Positions 32,564-42,166 of a stretch of DNA of 64,000 bases are shown piece by piece. The notes beneath the pieces were generated by a model. That model was not told the origin of the DNA, ran no database searches, and worked only from the letters and a program-made list of their open reading frames with translations. The translations under genes and the position numbers were made by a program. The first letter of the stretch is position 1. Each line of letters starts with the position of its first letter. The stretch comes from Treponema sp. (GTDB taxonomy: Bacteria; Spirochaetota; Spirochaetia; Treponematales; Treponemataceae), in the NCBI GenBank assembly GCA_017548565.1, contig JAFYZU010000010.1, positions 1 to 64,000 of the forward strand. The letters run 5' to 3'.

Positions 32564-33630
32564 AAAACATAAAGAAAATAATCAGAATTTCAGTTATTTC
32601 TCTTTTAAGTCTCATAATCATCGGAGTTATAATTACGGGTACAGTTTTTATTCCTCAGCTCATGCCGGTTCAGACTAAAGGGGAAGCACAGGATATAAGG
32701 TTTGTAATTCCTTACGGCGAAAATGCGTATCAGGTAACACAGAGATTAAGCGAAGAAAATCTTATTAAAAATAAAAAAATCTTTTATTACTGTCTTCTTC
32801 GTCCACGATATCTGAAAATTCTTTATCCGAAAATTGAATTTCCTCAAAACATTTCGTTTAAATCCGGAATTTATTATCTAAATAAAAAAATGAATTACGG
32901 ACAGATTATCAAACAGTTCTGTGACGGAAGCAAGGAATTCATAAAGATTTCTTTTCCGGAAGGACTTACCATATCAAAAATCGGAAAGCTTCTTGAAGAT
33001 GAATATGTCTGTTCTAAAGATGATTTTTATAATGCATGTTACGATAAATCGATTTTGAAAAAATACAACATCAATTCGCCGTCTGCCGAAGGATTCCTTT
33101 TTCCCGATACATATTATTTTGATTTTGGTAATGAACCGAAGCTTGTAGTATGCAAAATGCTCGATAACTTTTTTGAAAAAATCAAACAGATTCCGGAACT
33201 TGACGGAAAAAATCCTGATGATTATAAAGACACGCTTATCCTTGCATCCATCGTTGAACGTGAATACAAGCTTGCTGAAGAGGCTCCTCTCATAGCAAGT
33301 GTTTTTAAAAACAGAATCAGAAAAAACGACGGGCTTTATTCATGTGCGACGATTGAATATATCATCACTGAAATTCAGGGGAAACCGCATCCTGAACGGA
33401 TTTTTGAAGCAGATTTACAGATAGACAATCCTTATAATACATATAAATGGCGGGGCCTTCCACCAGGACCAATTTCTAATCCAGGTATAATCGCACTCAA
33501 AGCGGCAGTCAACCCGGCAGATACAGATTATTATTTCTTCCAGCTTGTAGATGCAGATATAGGCAGGCATGTTTTTTCAAAAACTTTTGATGAACATAAA
33601 CAGAATCATCGTCTTCTGCCGAAAAGATAA
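32560..33630 (+). CDS. mltG: Endolytic murein transglycosylase
   Basis: Cleaves nascent peptidoglycan strands near the membrane. The 356-residue protein has an N-terminal membrane anchor (about 8-32), a LysM-like region and the YceG catalytic domain with SAEGFLFPDTYYFD, then LASIVERE with the likely catalytic glutamate E233. The C-terminal RGLPPGPISNPG and AAVNPADTDYYFF are typical. It overlaps the small gene before it and lies three bases before dnaG. Placement beside the mre/rod block suits wall elongation. Confidence 0.93.
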   Translation: MKNIKKIIRISVISLLSLIIIGVIITGTVFIPQLMPVQTKGEAQDIRFVIPYGENAYQVTQRLSEENLIKNKKIFYYCLLRPRYLKILYPKIEFPQNISFKSGIYYLNKKMNYGQIIKQFCDGSKEFIKISFPEGLTISKIGKLLEDEYVCSKDDFYNACYDKSILKKYNINSPSAEGFLFPDTYYFDFGNEPKLVVCKMLDNFFEKIKQIPELDGKNPDDYKDTLILASIVEREYKLAEEAPLIASVFKNRIRKNDGLYSCATIEYIITEIQGKPHPERIFEADLQIDNPYNTYKWRGLPPGPISNPGIIALKAAVNPADTDYYFFQLVDADIGRHVFSKTFDEHKQNHRLLPKR

Positions 33631-33633
33631 AAT

Positions 33634-35427
33634 ATGCCAAGAATTTCAAAGGAAACAATAGATCAGATTCATTCAAACTCAGATATAGTTACAATAGTCA
33701 GTGAATATACCAGACTTACCAGAAAAGCAAATAATGACTGGTGGGGATGCTGTCCGTTTCATCATGAAAAAACAAGCTCCTTTCATGTTGATGCCGACAA
33801 AAATTTCTATTACTGCTTCGGATGTCAGGCTTCCGGCGATGTTATTAAATTCGTGCAGGAAATGGAAAAAATATCATATCCTGAAGCGATACAGGTTCTG
33901 GCAAAAAAGAACGGAATCAGCATAAAATATGACGACGGATATAATCCTTCAGAAGTAAAAAAAGAAAATCATAACGAAGAATATATTGAATTATATGAAC
34001 GGATTGCTTCAACCTTTCATTATTTTCTGACCCAGACAAAACAAGGAGACTTTGCACTTGATTACATAAAAAAACGCGGACTTACAGATGAAACGCTTCA
34101 GAAATTCAAAATAGGTTATGCGCCTTCAGACAGATACTGGCTAAAAAAATTCCTTCTTGAAAAAAATTTTTCTGAACAGTTTCTGAACGACAGCGGTTTA
34201 TTCAGTAAAAATTATAAGGATGTCTGTATTTTCAGCGACAGACTTATGTTCCCGATTTTCAACAGAAATGGTAAAGTAGTTGCTTTCGGCGGAAGAATCC
34301 TTCATCCTCAGACTGATCATGACAGTAAATATCTGAATTCACCCGAATTAAGTCATTACAAAAAACGGGAAACATTCTTTGCATTTAATTTTGCCAAAAA
34401 TGCAATCAGAAACACTAAAAAAGTGATTTTCTGCGAAGGATATATGGATTGCATTGCATATCATCAGTGCGGTATAGAATATGCTGTTGCAACATGCGGA
34501 ACAGCGCTTACAGATGAACAGATCCGTCTTATACGTAATTTTACGGATGAAGTCCTTCTTTCCTTTGATTCAGATGGAGCAGGACAGAAAGCAACCCTTA
34601 AAGCAATAAAAATGTGCCGTAAACAGGATCTTACGGTAAAAGTAATCCGTTTAAAAGGCGGAAAAGATCCTGCCGAAATAATGTTAAGTTTTGGAAAAGA
34701 AAACTTGACAAATCAGGTAAACGCTGCTATATTAGATTGCGACTATTTATTGAATATTCTAGGGGAAAAATACCCTGTTGACACTCCTGAAGGAAAAACA
34801 AAAGCTGCACTTGAATTTTTTGATTACATCGACTGTCTTCAATCGGATATTCAGAAAGAGTCCTGCCTGGAACAATTGAGTCAGGCATTCAACATAAAAC
34901 CGGAGGCGTTAAAGAGGGACTTTTTAAATCGAAATCAAGCCCAGGAGCGAATAAAAATCCGGCCAGAAATAAAAAAGGAAAAAATACCCGTTAATCTTAA
35001 TGCAGAGCTCAGGGGATTAATCGCGGTAACCGCCGATTTAAAGCAATTTGAAAAAATACGCTCAAATCTTAAAGAATCCGATTTTAAAAATCCACACGCA
35101 CAAAGGCTTTTTAATGTTCTGGAAAAATGTTTTGAAAATAAAACTTTTTCCATACCGGACATATTAACGGAATGTAATGACAGTGAACTTTCACAAATCA
35201 TTACGGCTTCTTTATCCGATAATGTTTATCAAGGCGATAAAATAAAAATAGTTATCGATGATACTATACGGTTCGTTCAGAAGAACAAGCTTGATGAACA
35301 GCGTGATATGCTGCTTAAAAGAATCCGTGAATATGTAGTAACAACGGAAGATGATCAGAAAGAACTGAATAATCTTCTGAAAAAAAAGATGGAACTTGAT
35401 AAACAGGTCCAATCCTTGAACAAGTAG
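33634..35427 (+). CDS. dnaG: DNA primase
   Basis: Makes RNA primers at the replication fork. The 597-residue protein has the N-terminal zinc finger (C40-PFH43 ... C61-FGC64), the RNA-polymerase core with FGGRILHP, a TOPRIM domain (E268 in FCEGYMD; D312-S-D314 in SFDSDGAG) and a C-terminal helicase-binding region of about 150 residues. It lies eight bases before rpoD, as in the primase-sigma part of the classical macromolecular-synthesis operon; rpsU is not present here. Confidence 0.95.
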   Translation: MPRISKETIDQIHSNSDIVTIVSEYTRLTRKANNDWWGCCPFHHEKTSSFHVDADKNFYYCFGCQASGDVIKFVQEMEKISYPEAIQVLAKKNGISIKYDDGYNPSEVKKENHNEEYIELYERIASTFHYFLTQTKQGDFALDYIKKRGLTDETLQKFKIGYAPSDRYWLKKFLLEKNFSEQFLNDSGLFSKNYKDVCIFSDRLMFPIFNRNGKVVAFGGRILHPQTDHDSKYLNSPELSHYKKRETFFAFNFAKNAIRNTKKVIFCEGYMDCIAYHQCGIEYAVATCGTALTDEQIRLIRNFTDEVLLSFDSDGAGQKATLKAIKMCRKQDLTVKVIRLKGGKDPAEIMLSFGKENLTNQVNAAILDCDYLLNILGEKYPVDTPEGKTKAALEFFDYIDCLQSDIQKESCLEQLSQAFNIKPEALKRDFLNRNQAQERIKIRPEIKKEKIPVNLNAELRGLIAVTADLKQFEKIRSNLKESDFKNPHAQRLFNVLEKCFENKTFSIPDILTECNDSELSQIITASLSDNVYQGDKIKIVIDDTIRFVQKNKLDEQRDMLLKRIREYVVTTEDDQKELNNLLKKKMELDKQVQSLNK

Positions 35428-35435
35428 GTGTTTAA

Positions 35436-37289
35436 TTGAAAAAGAAAAGCGATAATACTCAGATTACATTTGATGACTGCATAAATAAGCTTATTGAACT
35501 TGCAAAAACAAAAAATATACTTACATGGGATGATGTTATTGCGCATTTAGGTCAGGAATTCGTTAATTCAGATGAATTGATGGAGCCGGTATTAAAACAG
35601 CTTAAAGATATCGGGAAGGAACCGGTTGAAACTGATCTTCTTGAACAGGTTGACGATGAAAATATCGAAAGCGATGACGATGACGACAGCCTTATCCTTG
35701 AACAGGATGATGATGAAGATCTTGCAGGAGATAACAGCGAAGTAGAAGAAATTGAAAATGCCGAAAAGCTTGCTTCTTCAAAACGTCTTGTAAATTCCGA
35801 TAAAGATTCCAATGTTGATGATCCTATCCGTCTTTATCTTCGCGAAATAGGAAAGGAAAGTCTTCTTACTGCCGAACAGGAAGTTGAACTTTCAAAAACG
35901 ATGGAAGAAGGAAACAATATCATCAAGAATGTAATAATCAATTCCGGAATAATGATTCCTGAATTCTATACTATTGCACAGAAGGCGTTTACAAGAATTG
36001 ACATTCATGAGCCCGGTAAAACACGTAAAGAAATCAACGAAGAAATGGCCGATAAACGACGCCTTAAAACCTTCTACGGTGAACATATCAAGCCTGTTTT
36101 AGCAGAAATGAAGCAGTATATGGCCCTTAAAAAACAGCTTTTTGAAGCAGAACAGTCAAGTGAGATTTTCCAGAATCCTCAGCTTATTGCGTTAAGGGAA
36201 AAAATTCTGCCTGAACTGAAAAAAGTTGACATTCAGACAGAAGAACTTGATAAATTTACTCAGAAATACAGGGATGCTACTTCAAAAATCGATGAATATC
36301 ATCAGAAGCAGGAAAAGAAAATGAAGGAATTGAGAATTTCAAATCCTTCTGAATTACGAAGTCTTGGACGAAAGCTTTCAATCAAGGCAACTGCTTCAAA
36401 GCTTGAACAGGAATTGAATATGAGTACTGAAGAAATGCGTGATATTTATACTCAGATTCAGAAAATTGACAGAAAGCTTCATAAACTTGAATACGAATTC
36501 GAAAATGATGTTGAAGAAATTCTGAACATGGCAAAGGATATAGAATTCGGAAGGCTCAAGATGGAGAAGGCAAAAAATCGTCTTATAAATGCAAACCTTC
36601 GTCTTGTAGTTTCAATTGCAAAAAAATATACAAACCGTGGACTTCATTTCTTTGATCTTGTTCAGGAAGGAAACATCGGTTTGATAAAAGCAGTAGAAAA
36701 GTTTGAATACCGCAAGGGATTTAAATTTTCAACCTATGCTACATGGTGGATAAGACAGGCAATTACACGTTCAATTTCTGATCAGGCAAGGACAATCCGT
36801 GTTCCTGTTCATATGATTGAGCAGATTAATAAGGTTGTACGTGAAAGCCGTCAGCTCATGCAGAAGCTTGGAAGAGAACCGAGCGATGAAGAAATTGCAC
36901 AGCAGCTTGGATGGCCGTTAAACAGGGTAAAACAGGTTAAAAACGTTGCAAGGGAACCAATCTCTCTTGAAACTCCAATCGGTGAAGAAGAAGATTCATT
37001 GCTCGGAGATTTCATTGAAGATAAGGAAGTTGAAAATCCTGCATCACAGACTGCATTTACACTGCTTCAGGAACAGCTTCACAATGTTCTGAATACTTTA
37101 CCGCCTCGTGAACAGGAAGTTCTTAAAATGCGCTTTGGTCTTGAAGACGGATATTCACTTACACTTGAAGAAGTCGGTCTTTATTTTGATGTTACGCGTG
37201 AACGTATACGACAGATTGAAGCAAAAGCACTGCGCAGATTAAGACATCCTAGACGTGCAAACGGTTTAAGAGACTACATTGAAATGTAA
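35436..37289 (+). CDS. rpoD: Primary RNA polymerase sigma factor (sigma-70)
   Basis: Directs RNA polymerase to housekeeping promoters. At 617 residues with a TTG start it contains region 1.1 followed by a very acidic stretch (about 70-110). Region 1.2 ([18 protein letters not shown]) and a long non-conserved region follow. Then come region 2 ([39 protein letters not shown]), the [11 protein letters not shown] part of 2.4, region 3, and region 4.2 ([20 protein letters not shown]). The TTG is preceded by a weak AGTAGGTG. The complete helix-turn-helix and -10 recognition helices make the call firm. Confidence 0.96.
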   Translation: MKKKSDNTQITFDDCINKLIELAKTKNILTWDDVIAHLGQEFVNSDELMEPVLKQLKDIGKEPVETDLLEQVDDENIESDDDDDSLILEQDDDEDLAGDNSEVEEIENAEKLASSKRLVNSDKDSNVDDPIRLYLREIGKESLLTAEQEVELSKTMEEGNNIIKNVIINSGIMIPEFYTIAQKAFTRIDIHEPGKTRKEINEEMADKRRLKTFYGEHIKPVLAEMKQYMALKKQLFEAEQSSEIFQNPQLIALREKILPELKKVDIQTEELDKFTQKYRDATSKIDEYHQKQEKKMKELRISNPSELRSLGRKLSIKATASKLEQELNMSTEEMRDIYTQIQKIDRKLHKLEYEFENDVEEILNMAKDIEFGRLKMEKAKNRLINANLRLVVSIAKKYTNRGLHFFDLVQEGNIGLIKAVEKFEYRKGFKFSTYATWWIRQAITRSISDQARTIRVPVHMIEQINKVVRESRQLMQKLGREPSDEEIAQQLGWPLNRVKQVKNVAREPISLETPIGEEEDSLLGDFIEDKEVENPASQTAFTLLQEQLHNVLNTLPPREQEVLKMRFGLEDGYSLTLEEVGLYFDVTRERIRQIEAKALRRLRHPRRANGLRDYIEM

Positions 37290-37358
37290 AAATTCTGTCG
37301 CATATAGACTAATTCTTACATTTAATATATTATTTTTATTATTTTATTGGGGAAATAA

Positions 37359-38285
37359 ATGGAAACTGCAAAAATTTTTGACAAACTTAAAGATTTACAG
37401 GATATTCTTGTAGAAAAGTATAAATTAGAAGACAAAATCGAAGAAACTCCAAAGCAGCTTAACGCACAGGAAGAACTTCTTTCACGTCTTAAAAAAGAAT
37501 ATATCGCAAAAAACACACATTATGATTCAATAAAAGAAAAAGTTGCAGAGCTTAAACATGAGCTTGACGATGCAGTGCGTTCAAGAGAAAACGGTGAAAA
37601 GGGAATGGACAATATTACTACTCACCGTGAATATGAAGCACTCGAAAAACAGATTACAGAAGCAACAGAAAAAGAAAACGATATCCGTAAAGAGCTTCAG
37701 AAAAATGAAAAGTCTCTCGAAGAATTAAAAGAATCGCTTAAAGCGGATGAAGAAATGATTAAGGCTCAGGAATCAGATTTGCTTGAAAGCAGAAAAAATC
37801 TTGATGCCGAAGTTGCAGGTTACAACAAAAAATTAGATCAGTTAAAGAAAAAAGAAGATAAAATCACTCCGGATCTTGATCAGGAAATCCTTTTTAAATT
37901 CCAGAGAATCATTCAGAGAAATTCAGAAGGTATTGTTGCGGTACGAAACGGTGTATGTACCGGATGTCAGATGAATCTTCCTGCACAGTTTGCAAATATT
38001 GTTCGTGAAGGTGATAACATTAATTTCTGTCCATACTGCAGCCGTATTCTTTTTTACGAAGAAACAGAAGAAGATTCAAAGGAAACATATTTCAAGGCAG
38101 AAGATGCAGGTTCACTTGCCGATCTTGACGATGACTTTGATGATGAACTTGATGACGAAGATCAGGAAAAGAAAGACGAATTCGATGAAGATTCTGAATA
38201 CTATGATTCTGATGAATTAAACGATCAGGATGAGAATGACGAAGATTCTGACGATCTTGATGATCAGAATGAAGATTCTGAGTAA
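37359..38285 (+). CDS. Coiled-coil protein with C4 zinc ribbon (CT398/zf-RING_7 type) and acidic tail
   Basis: A 308-residue cytoplasmic protein. Residues about 10-175 form a long antiparallel coiled coil. A C4 zinc ribbon follows (VCTGCQMNLP ... FCPYCSRILF, about 203-235), and the last 60 residues are almost all D, E, S and N. This is the CT398/CdsZ-like family often encoded near rpoD and rnpB in spirochaetes, chlamydiae and other phyla. The exact role is unsettled; interaction with sigma-54 or secretion parts has been proposed for the chlamydial protein. The stop lies nine bases before RNase P RNA. Confidence 0.8.
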   Translation: METAKIFDKLKDLQDILVEKYKLEDKIEETPKQLNAQEELLSRLKKEYIAKNTHYDSIKEKVAELKHELDDAVRSRENGEKGMDNITTHREYEALEKQITEATEKENDIRKELQKNEKSLEELKESLKADEEMIKAQESDLLESRKNLDAEVAGYNKKLDQLKKKEDKITPDLDQEILFKFQRIIQRNSEGIVAVRNGVCTGCQMNLPAQFANIVREGDNINFCPYCSRILFYEETEEDSKETYFKAEDAGSLADLDDDFDDELDDEDQEKKDEFDEDSEYYDSDELNDQDENDEDSDDLDDQNEDSE

Positions 38286-38294
38286 TTGTTTTAG

Positions 38295-38674
38295 TACAAA
38301 TGGGATATAACCGCGTTGTTATATCTTGATGATAAGACATAATGATGAGCGAAAGTCCGGGCTCCTTCGGAAAAAATGCCGGGTAATAACCGGGGATTTT
38401 CTTAAACCGTAAGGTTTTTGAAAGTTACAGATAGTGCAACAGAAAATATACCGTCTGCTTCGGCAGATAAGGGTGAAAAGGCAGTGTAAGAGACTACCGC
38501 ATAAACAGTAATGTTTATGGCTTGTAAACCTCATTTGGAGCAAGATTAAGCAGCAGTCAGCATTTCCGAGCGTTTCTGCGGGTAAATCGCTGGAGCTTGA
38601 TGGTAACATTAAGCGCGGATAGATGGTTATTGGAAGAAATTCCAGACAGAACCCGGCTTATTGTCCCATTTGTA
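38295..38674 (+). ncRNA. rnpB: RNase P RNA, bacterial type A
   Basis: The catalytic RNA that trims tRNA 5' ends. Helix P1 is a perfect 10-bp pairing of TACAAATGGG (38295-38304) with CCCATTTGTA (38665-38674). Conserved region I is GAAAGTCCGGGCTCC at 38351-38365, and region V is ACAGAACCCGGCTTA at 38646-38660, pairing as P4. AGTGCAACAGAAA and GGGTGAAAAGGCAGTGTAAGAG match the specificity and central segments, and TAGATGGTTATTGG matches region IV. It lies nine bases after the zinc-ribbon gene and 16 bases before the TPR gene. Confidence 0.95.
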
Positions 38675-38690
38675 ATTGTACAGATATAAG

Positions 38691-39638
38691 ATGAAAAATA
38701 ACGATAATCCGAATTTTCAGAAAAGACCAAATCAGTTTTTACCGATACTGTTAAAAGTTATTGCAGGAATTGCAATACTCGCTTTAATTATAACTGCAAT
38801 CTTTTTCGCTGTCAGGAAAAATCAGTCTGATAAAATCACTTTAAAAACAATCAAAAAATACTGGAACGTTTATGATTACGAAAAAGTTTACGAAACAGGA
38901 AAGGTTTTTCTTCAGGAACAGCCGTATAATAATGCCGCACTTACATATTTTGGTTTTGCATGCTTTTATCTTTCGGTAAGCCAGAATGATACTTCTTTAT
39001 CTCAGGAATATCTTGATGAATGCATTAACAACCTTCGTCTTGCCCTTTATGAAGCCGATAAATCTGCAATTCCTCAAATTCAGTATTTTCTCGGAAAAGC
39101 ATATTTTCAGAAAAATGTAGCATCAAGCTATTACTACTCAGATCTTGCAATCAAATATCTTTCGCTTGCAAAACAGAATGGTTATAACGCAGACGATATT
39201 TCGCAGTATCTTGGTTTATGCTATGACAACCTTGGAATGACAATGGAAAGTCTTTCGGCATTTCTCGATGCTCTTGTCATCCGCGAATCAGACACGCTTC
39301 TGCTTTCAGTTGCAAAACAATATTACAAGCTTAAGAATTATGATGCCGCTGAACAGTATCTTTATAGAATCATCAACTTTTATCAGAATGATGAGAAAAA
39401 ACTTGAATCACAAATTCTGCTTGGTAACATTTATTTCGAAAAAAATAATTATGAAGAAGCACTCAAAATGTTTAATGATGTAATAGATCATTATCAGAAC
39501 TCGGCAGATGCTCATTACGGAATAGGATTAATATACGAAAAAGAAGGAAATATGGTAAAAGCAAGGGCCGAATGGCGTCAGGCACTCAAAATTCAGGTAA
39601 ATCATGCCGGAGCGTTAAAAAAATTATCAATTTACTGA
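38691..39638 (+). CDS. Membrane-anchored TPR protein
   Basis: A 315-residue protein with one hydrophobic segment at about 18-42 and then tandem tetratricopeptide-like helices (for example DISQYLGLCYDNLGMTMESLSAFLDAL, AAEQYLYRIINFYQN, ILLGNIYFEKNNYEEALKMFNDVI, AHYGIGLIYEKEGNMVKARAEWRQAL). The true start is the ATG at 38691; a TTG at 38676 lies too close to the RNase P end. Position between rnpB and mreB suggests a scaffold for the elongation machinery, but no partner is shown. Confidence 0.8.
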   Translation: MKNNDNPNFQKRPNQFLPILLKVIAGIAILALIITAIFFAVRKNQSDKITLKTIKKYWNVYDYEKVYETGKVFLQEQPYNNAALTYFGFACFYLSVSQNDTSLSQEYLDECINNLRLALYEADKSAIPQIQYFLGKAYFQKNVASSYYYSDLAIKYLSLAKQNGYNADDISQYLGLCYDNLGMTMESLSAFLDALVIRESDTLLLSVAKQYYKLKNYDAAEQYLYRIINFYQNDEKKLESQILLGNIYFEKNNYEEALKMFNDVIDHYQNSADAHYGIGLIYEKEGNMVKARAEWRQALKIQVNHAGALKKLSIY

Positions 39639-39669
39639 TTTTTGTATTTAATTTTTAGAGAATATATTG

Positions 39670-39675
39670 TATAAT
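39670..39675 (+). promoter_or_regulatory. -10 box of the mreB operon
   Basis: A perfect TATAAT 33 bases before the mreB ATG, with GGGAGG between. No matching -35 was found at 16-18 bases. Confidence 0.45.
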
Positions 39676-39708
39676 AAATTATTGTTCTAAAAGTATGGGA
39701 GGACATAA

Positions 39709-40746
39709 ATGGGATTATTCGACAAGTTTACGACTGATATCGGAATTGATTTAGGAACTTGTAACACATTAATATATGTTAAAGACAAAGGTATTGTTAT
39801 AGACGAACCTTCTGTCGTTGCGGTTGAAAAAGGAACCAAAATAATCAAAGCAGTAGGTTCTGAAGCAAAACGCATGCTTGATAAAACTCCAGGCAGTATT
39901 ATTGCAATTCGTCCGCTTGCTGATGGTGTAATTGCTGATATTGACAGTACTGAAAAAATGATTAAGTACTTCATTCAGAAAATCATTCCGCGCCATCAGA
40001 TGTTCAAATCTATAAGAATGAAAATCGGTATTCCTTCATGCGTAACAGACGTTGAAAGAAGAGCCCTTATCGAAGCAGCATTAAAATCAGGAGCAAAGGA
40101 AGTTGAAGTTATTCCTGAATCACTTGCAGCTGCAATCGGTGCAAAAATTCCAATTTATGAGCCTGCAGGACATATGGTTTGTGATATCGGCGGTGGTACT
40201 ACAGAAGTTTCAGTTATTTCACTTGGTGATATGGTAGTTACACATTCTATCAGAGTCGGCGGTGATAAATTCGATGAAGCAATCGTAAAACATGCTAAGA
40301 ATGTTCATAACCTTATAATCGGCCGCCAGACTGCTGAACGACTTAAAATTCAGATTGGTAATGCTGCCCCTGAAAAAACAATCGAAAAAATGGAATTAAA
40401 GGGTACAGACGCTATTACCGGACTTCCAAGACGCCTCGAAATAGATAGCGTTGAAGTTCGTGAGGCCTTGAAGGAACCTGTAACTAAAATCGTAGAAGAA
40501 ATTAAGACAGTTCTTGGACTTACACCTCCTGAGCTTGCATCTGATATTGTTGAACGCGGTATTGTTATGACAGGCGGCGGTTCAATGCTCCGTGAATTAC
40601 CAAGACTTATTTCTAAGGAAACTGGTGTACCGGTAATCCTCGTAGAAAAACCTCTTGAATGTGTTGCACTTGGTGCCGGTGAAGCATTCACACTTTTCAA
40701 GAATATGAATGCCGAAAGATCTATTTATGACAGTTTGAATGAGTAG
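39709..40746 (+). CDS. mreB: Rod-shape-determining actin homologue MreB
   Basis: Forms membrane-bound filaments that guide wall elongation. The 345-residue protein opens with [19 protein letters not shown] (phosphate 1) and has [16 protein letters not shown] (phosphate 2), [15 protein letters not shown] (adenosine motif) and the usual N-terminal amphipathic start MGLFDKF. It is first in a tight mreB-mreC-mreD-PBP2-rodA operon, five bases before mreC. Confidence 0.97.
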   Translation: MGLFDKFTTDIGIDLGTCNTLIYVKDKGIVIDEPSVVAVEKGTKIIKAVGSEAKRMLDKTPGSIIAIRPLADGVIADIDSTEKMIKYFIQKIIPRHQMFKSIRMKIGIPSCVTDVERRALIEAALKSGAKEVEVIPESLAAAIGAKIPIYEPAGHMVCDIGGGTTEVSVISLGDMVVTHSIRVGGDKFDEAIVKHAKNVHNLIIGRQTAERLKIQIGNAAPEKTIEKMELKGTDAITGLPRRLEIDSVEVREALKEPVTKIVEEIKTVLGLTPPELASDIVERGIVMTGGGSMLRELPRLISKETGVPVILVEKPLECVALGAGEAFTLFKNMNAERSIYDSLNE

Positions 40747-40751
40747 AATAA

Positions 40752-41624
40752 ATGGCGCGCAAACGAAATACAGGTTTTAAGCTTCGTTTTCCAGAATTCA
40801 TACTGATAGGACTTCTGTTATTTTCAACAATATCTCTTGGCTTCAGTTCAGGAAGTTTTATCCTTAATATCAAGGAATTCGGTTTTGGAATTGTTTCATC
40901 TGTAGAAAAAGGCTTCAGTTATCTTACTTCCTCAATCGGAGATACAATTCATTCAGTGAAGGAATTAAAGGAACTTAAGAAAGATTATAACGATCTTATC
41001 GAAAGACTTGAAAATTACGAGGAATTACAGAGGTCAAATGCCGAAATCCGCAAAGAAAATGAACGACTCAAGGAACAGCTTGATTTTTCAATTTCTCTTG
41101 ATGAAAAAAATATTCCTGCCCAGATTATTTCACGCGATCTTGATTCTGTATATTCATATATAACAATCAACAAGGGAACAAAAAACGGAATCAAAAAAAA
41201 CATGCCTGTTATTGCTTTTCAGAACGGAAACAACGGACTTGTCGGAAAAGTTGTACAGGTTGGTGCTTTTACCAGTCAGATTATTCCGGTTTACAACATA
41301 AACAATATTGTTTCATGCCGAGTCCTCAATACAAGGGATCTTGGTCTTGTAAGCGGTAAGGGCAGTTATGATAAGCCTCTGACTATGAAACATATACGAA
41401 AAAGTGTCGTAGATCAGCTTAAATATGGTGACATTATCGTTACATCGGGTGAAAATGACAATTACATGAAAGATATACCGATCGGAACAATTTCAAAAAT
41501 TTCATCGCTTGAATACGAAACATCGCTTACAATTGAGCTTACACCGGTAATAGATTTTTCACGTCTTGAAAACGTAATCGTAATCAATCAGAAAGAGCTT
41601 AATGACAGGAAACAGGATAAGTAA
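40752..41624 (+). CDS. mreC: Rod-shape-determining protein MreC
   Basis: A 290-residue protein with a short cytoplasmic tail, one membrane segment (about 16-38), a coiled coil (about 68-110, KELKELKKDYNDLIERLENYEEL) and the periplasmic double beta-barrel (ARIISRDLDSVYSYITINKG-like order; KNMPVIAFQNGNNGLVGKV). It links MreB to the periplasmic synthases and activates PBP2. Gaps to its neighbours are 5 and 11 bases. Confidence 0.93.
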   Translation: MARKRNTGFKLRFPEFILIGLLLFSTISLGFSSGSFILNIKEFGFGIVSSVEKGFSYLTSSIGDTIHSVKELKELKKDYNDLIERLENYEELQRSNAEIRKENERLKEQLDFSISLDEKNIPAQIISRDLDSVYSYITINKGTKNGIKKNMPVIAFQNGNNGLVGKVVQVGAFTSQIIPVYNINNIVSCRVLNTRDLGLVSGKGSYDKPLTMKHIRKSVVDQLKYGDIIVTSGENDNYMKDIPIGTISKISSLEYETSLTIELTPVIDFSRLENVIVINQKELNDRKQDK

Positions 41625-41635
41625 GGAGATAAAAT

Positions 41636-42166
41636 ATGGCTAAATCATTTTTGACAAGTACATTGATTATCTTTTTTACGATAATCCTAGAGTCTACAGT
41701 ATTATCAAATATTTCATTTTTACTTGTAGTGCCTGATCTTGTTCTTATCATTACTATATATCTTTCGCTATTAAACGGAAAACTGTACGGTGAAACGACA
41801 GGCTTTATTTCAGGATTATTCCTGGATTTTACGACCGGTGTACCTTTCGGCTTTAATTGTATTTACCGCACACTTATGGGATATTTTTACGGACTTATTT
41901 CTCATTCTGTAATCATTTCAGGAATAATAATGCCGGTTTTAAGTGTCGGAATCGGTACTATAGCAAAACGCCTTTTCATAATCATACTGAGCCTTATTTA
42001 TCCGAATCTTCATCTTAATGTTTACGGATTCATTTCAGATCAGTTCCTGTTTGAATTCATTGCGAACGTTGCATTATCACCATTTATTTTTAATTTTTTA
42101 AGCTTCTTTAAGAATACGCTGTCTATTATTGACACAAAGGACATGATAGATAATGTACAGTCTTAA
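41636..42166 (+). CDS. mreD: Rod-shape-determining membrane protein MreD
   Basis: A 176-residue protein with about five hydrophobic segments and the MreD pattern in which PDLVLIITIYLSLLNG is followed by GFISGLFLDFTTGVPFG. It follows an AAGGAGA ribosome site. The end overlaps the PBP2 start by 14 bases. Confidence 0.85.
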   Translation: MAKSFLTSTLIIFFTIILESTVLSNISFLLVVPDLVLIITIYLSLLNGKLYGETTGFISGLFLDFTTGVPFGFNCIYRTLMGYFYGLISHSVIISGIIMPVLSVGIGTIAKRLFIIILSLIYPNLHLNVYGFISDQFLFEFIANVALSPFIFNFLSFFKNTLSIIDTKDMIDNVQS

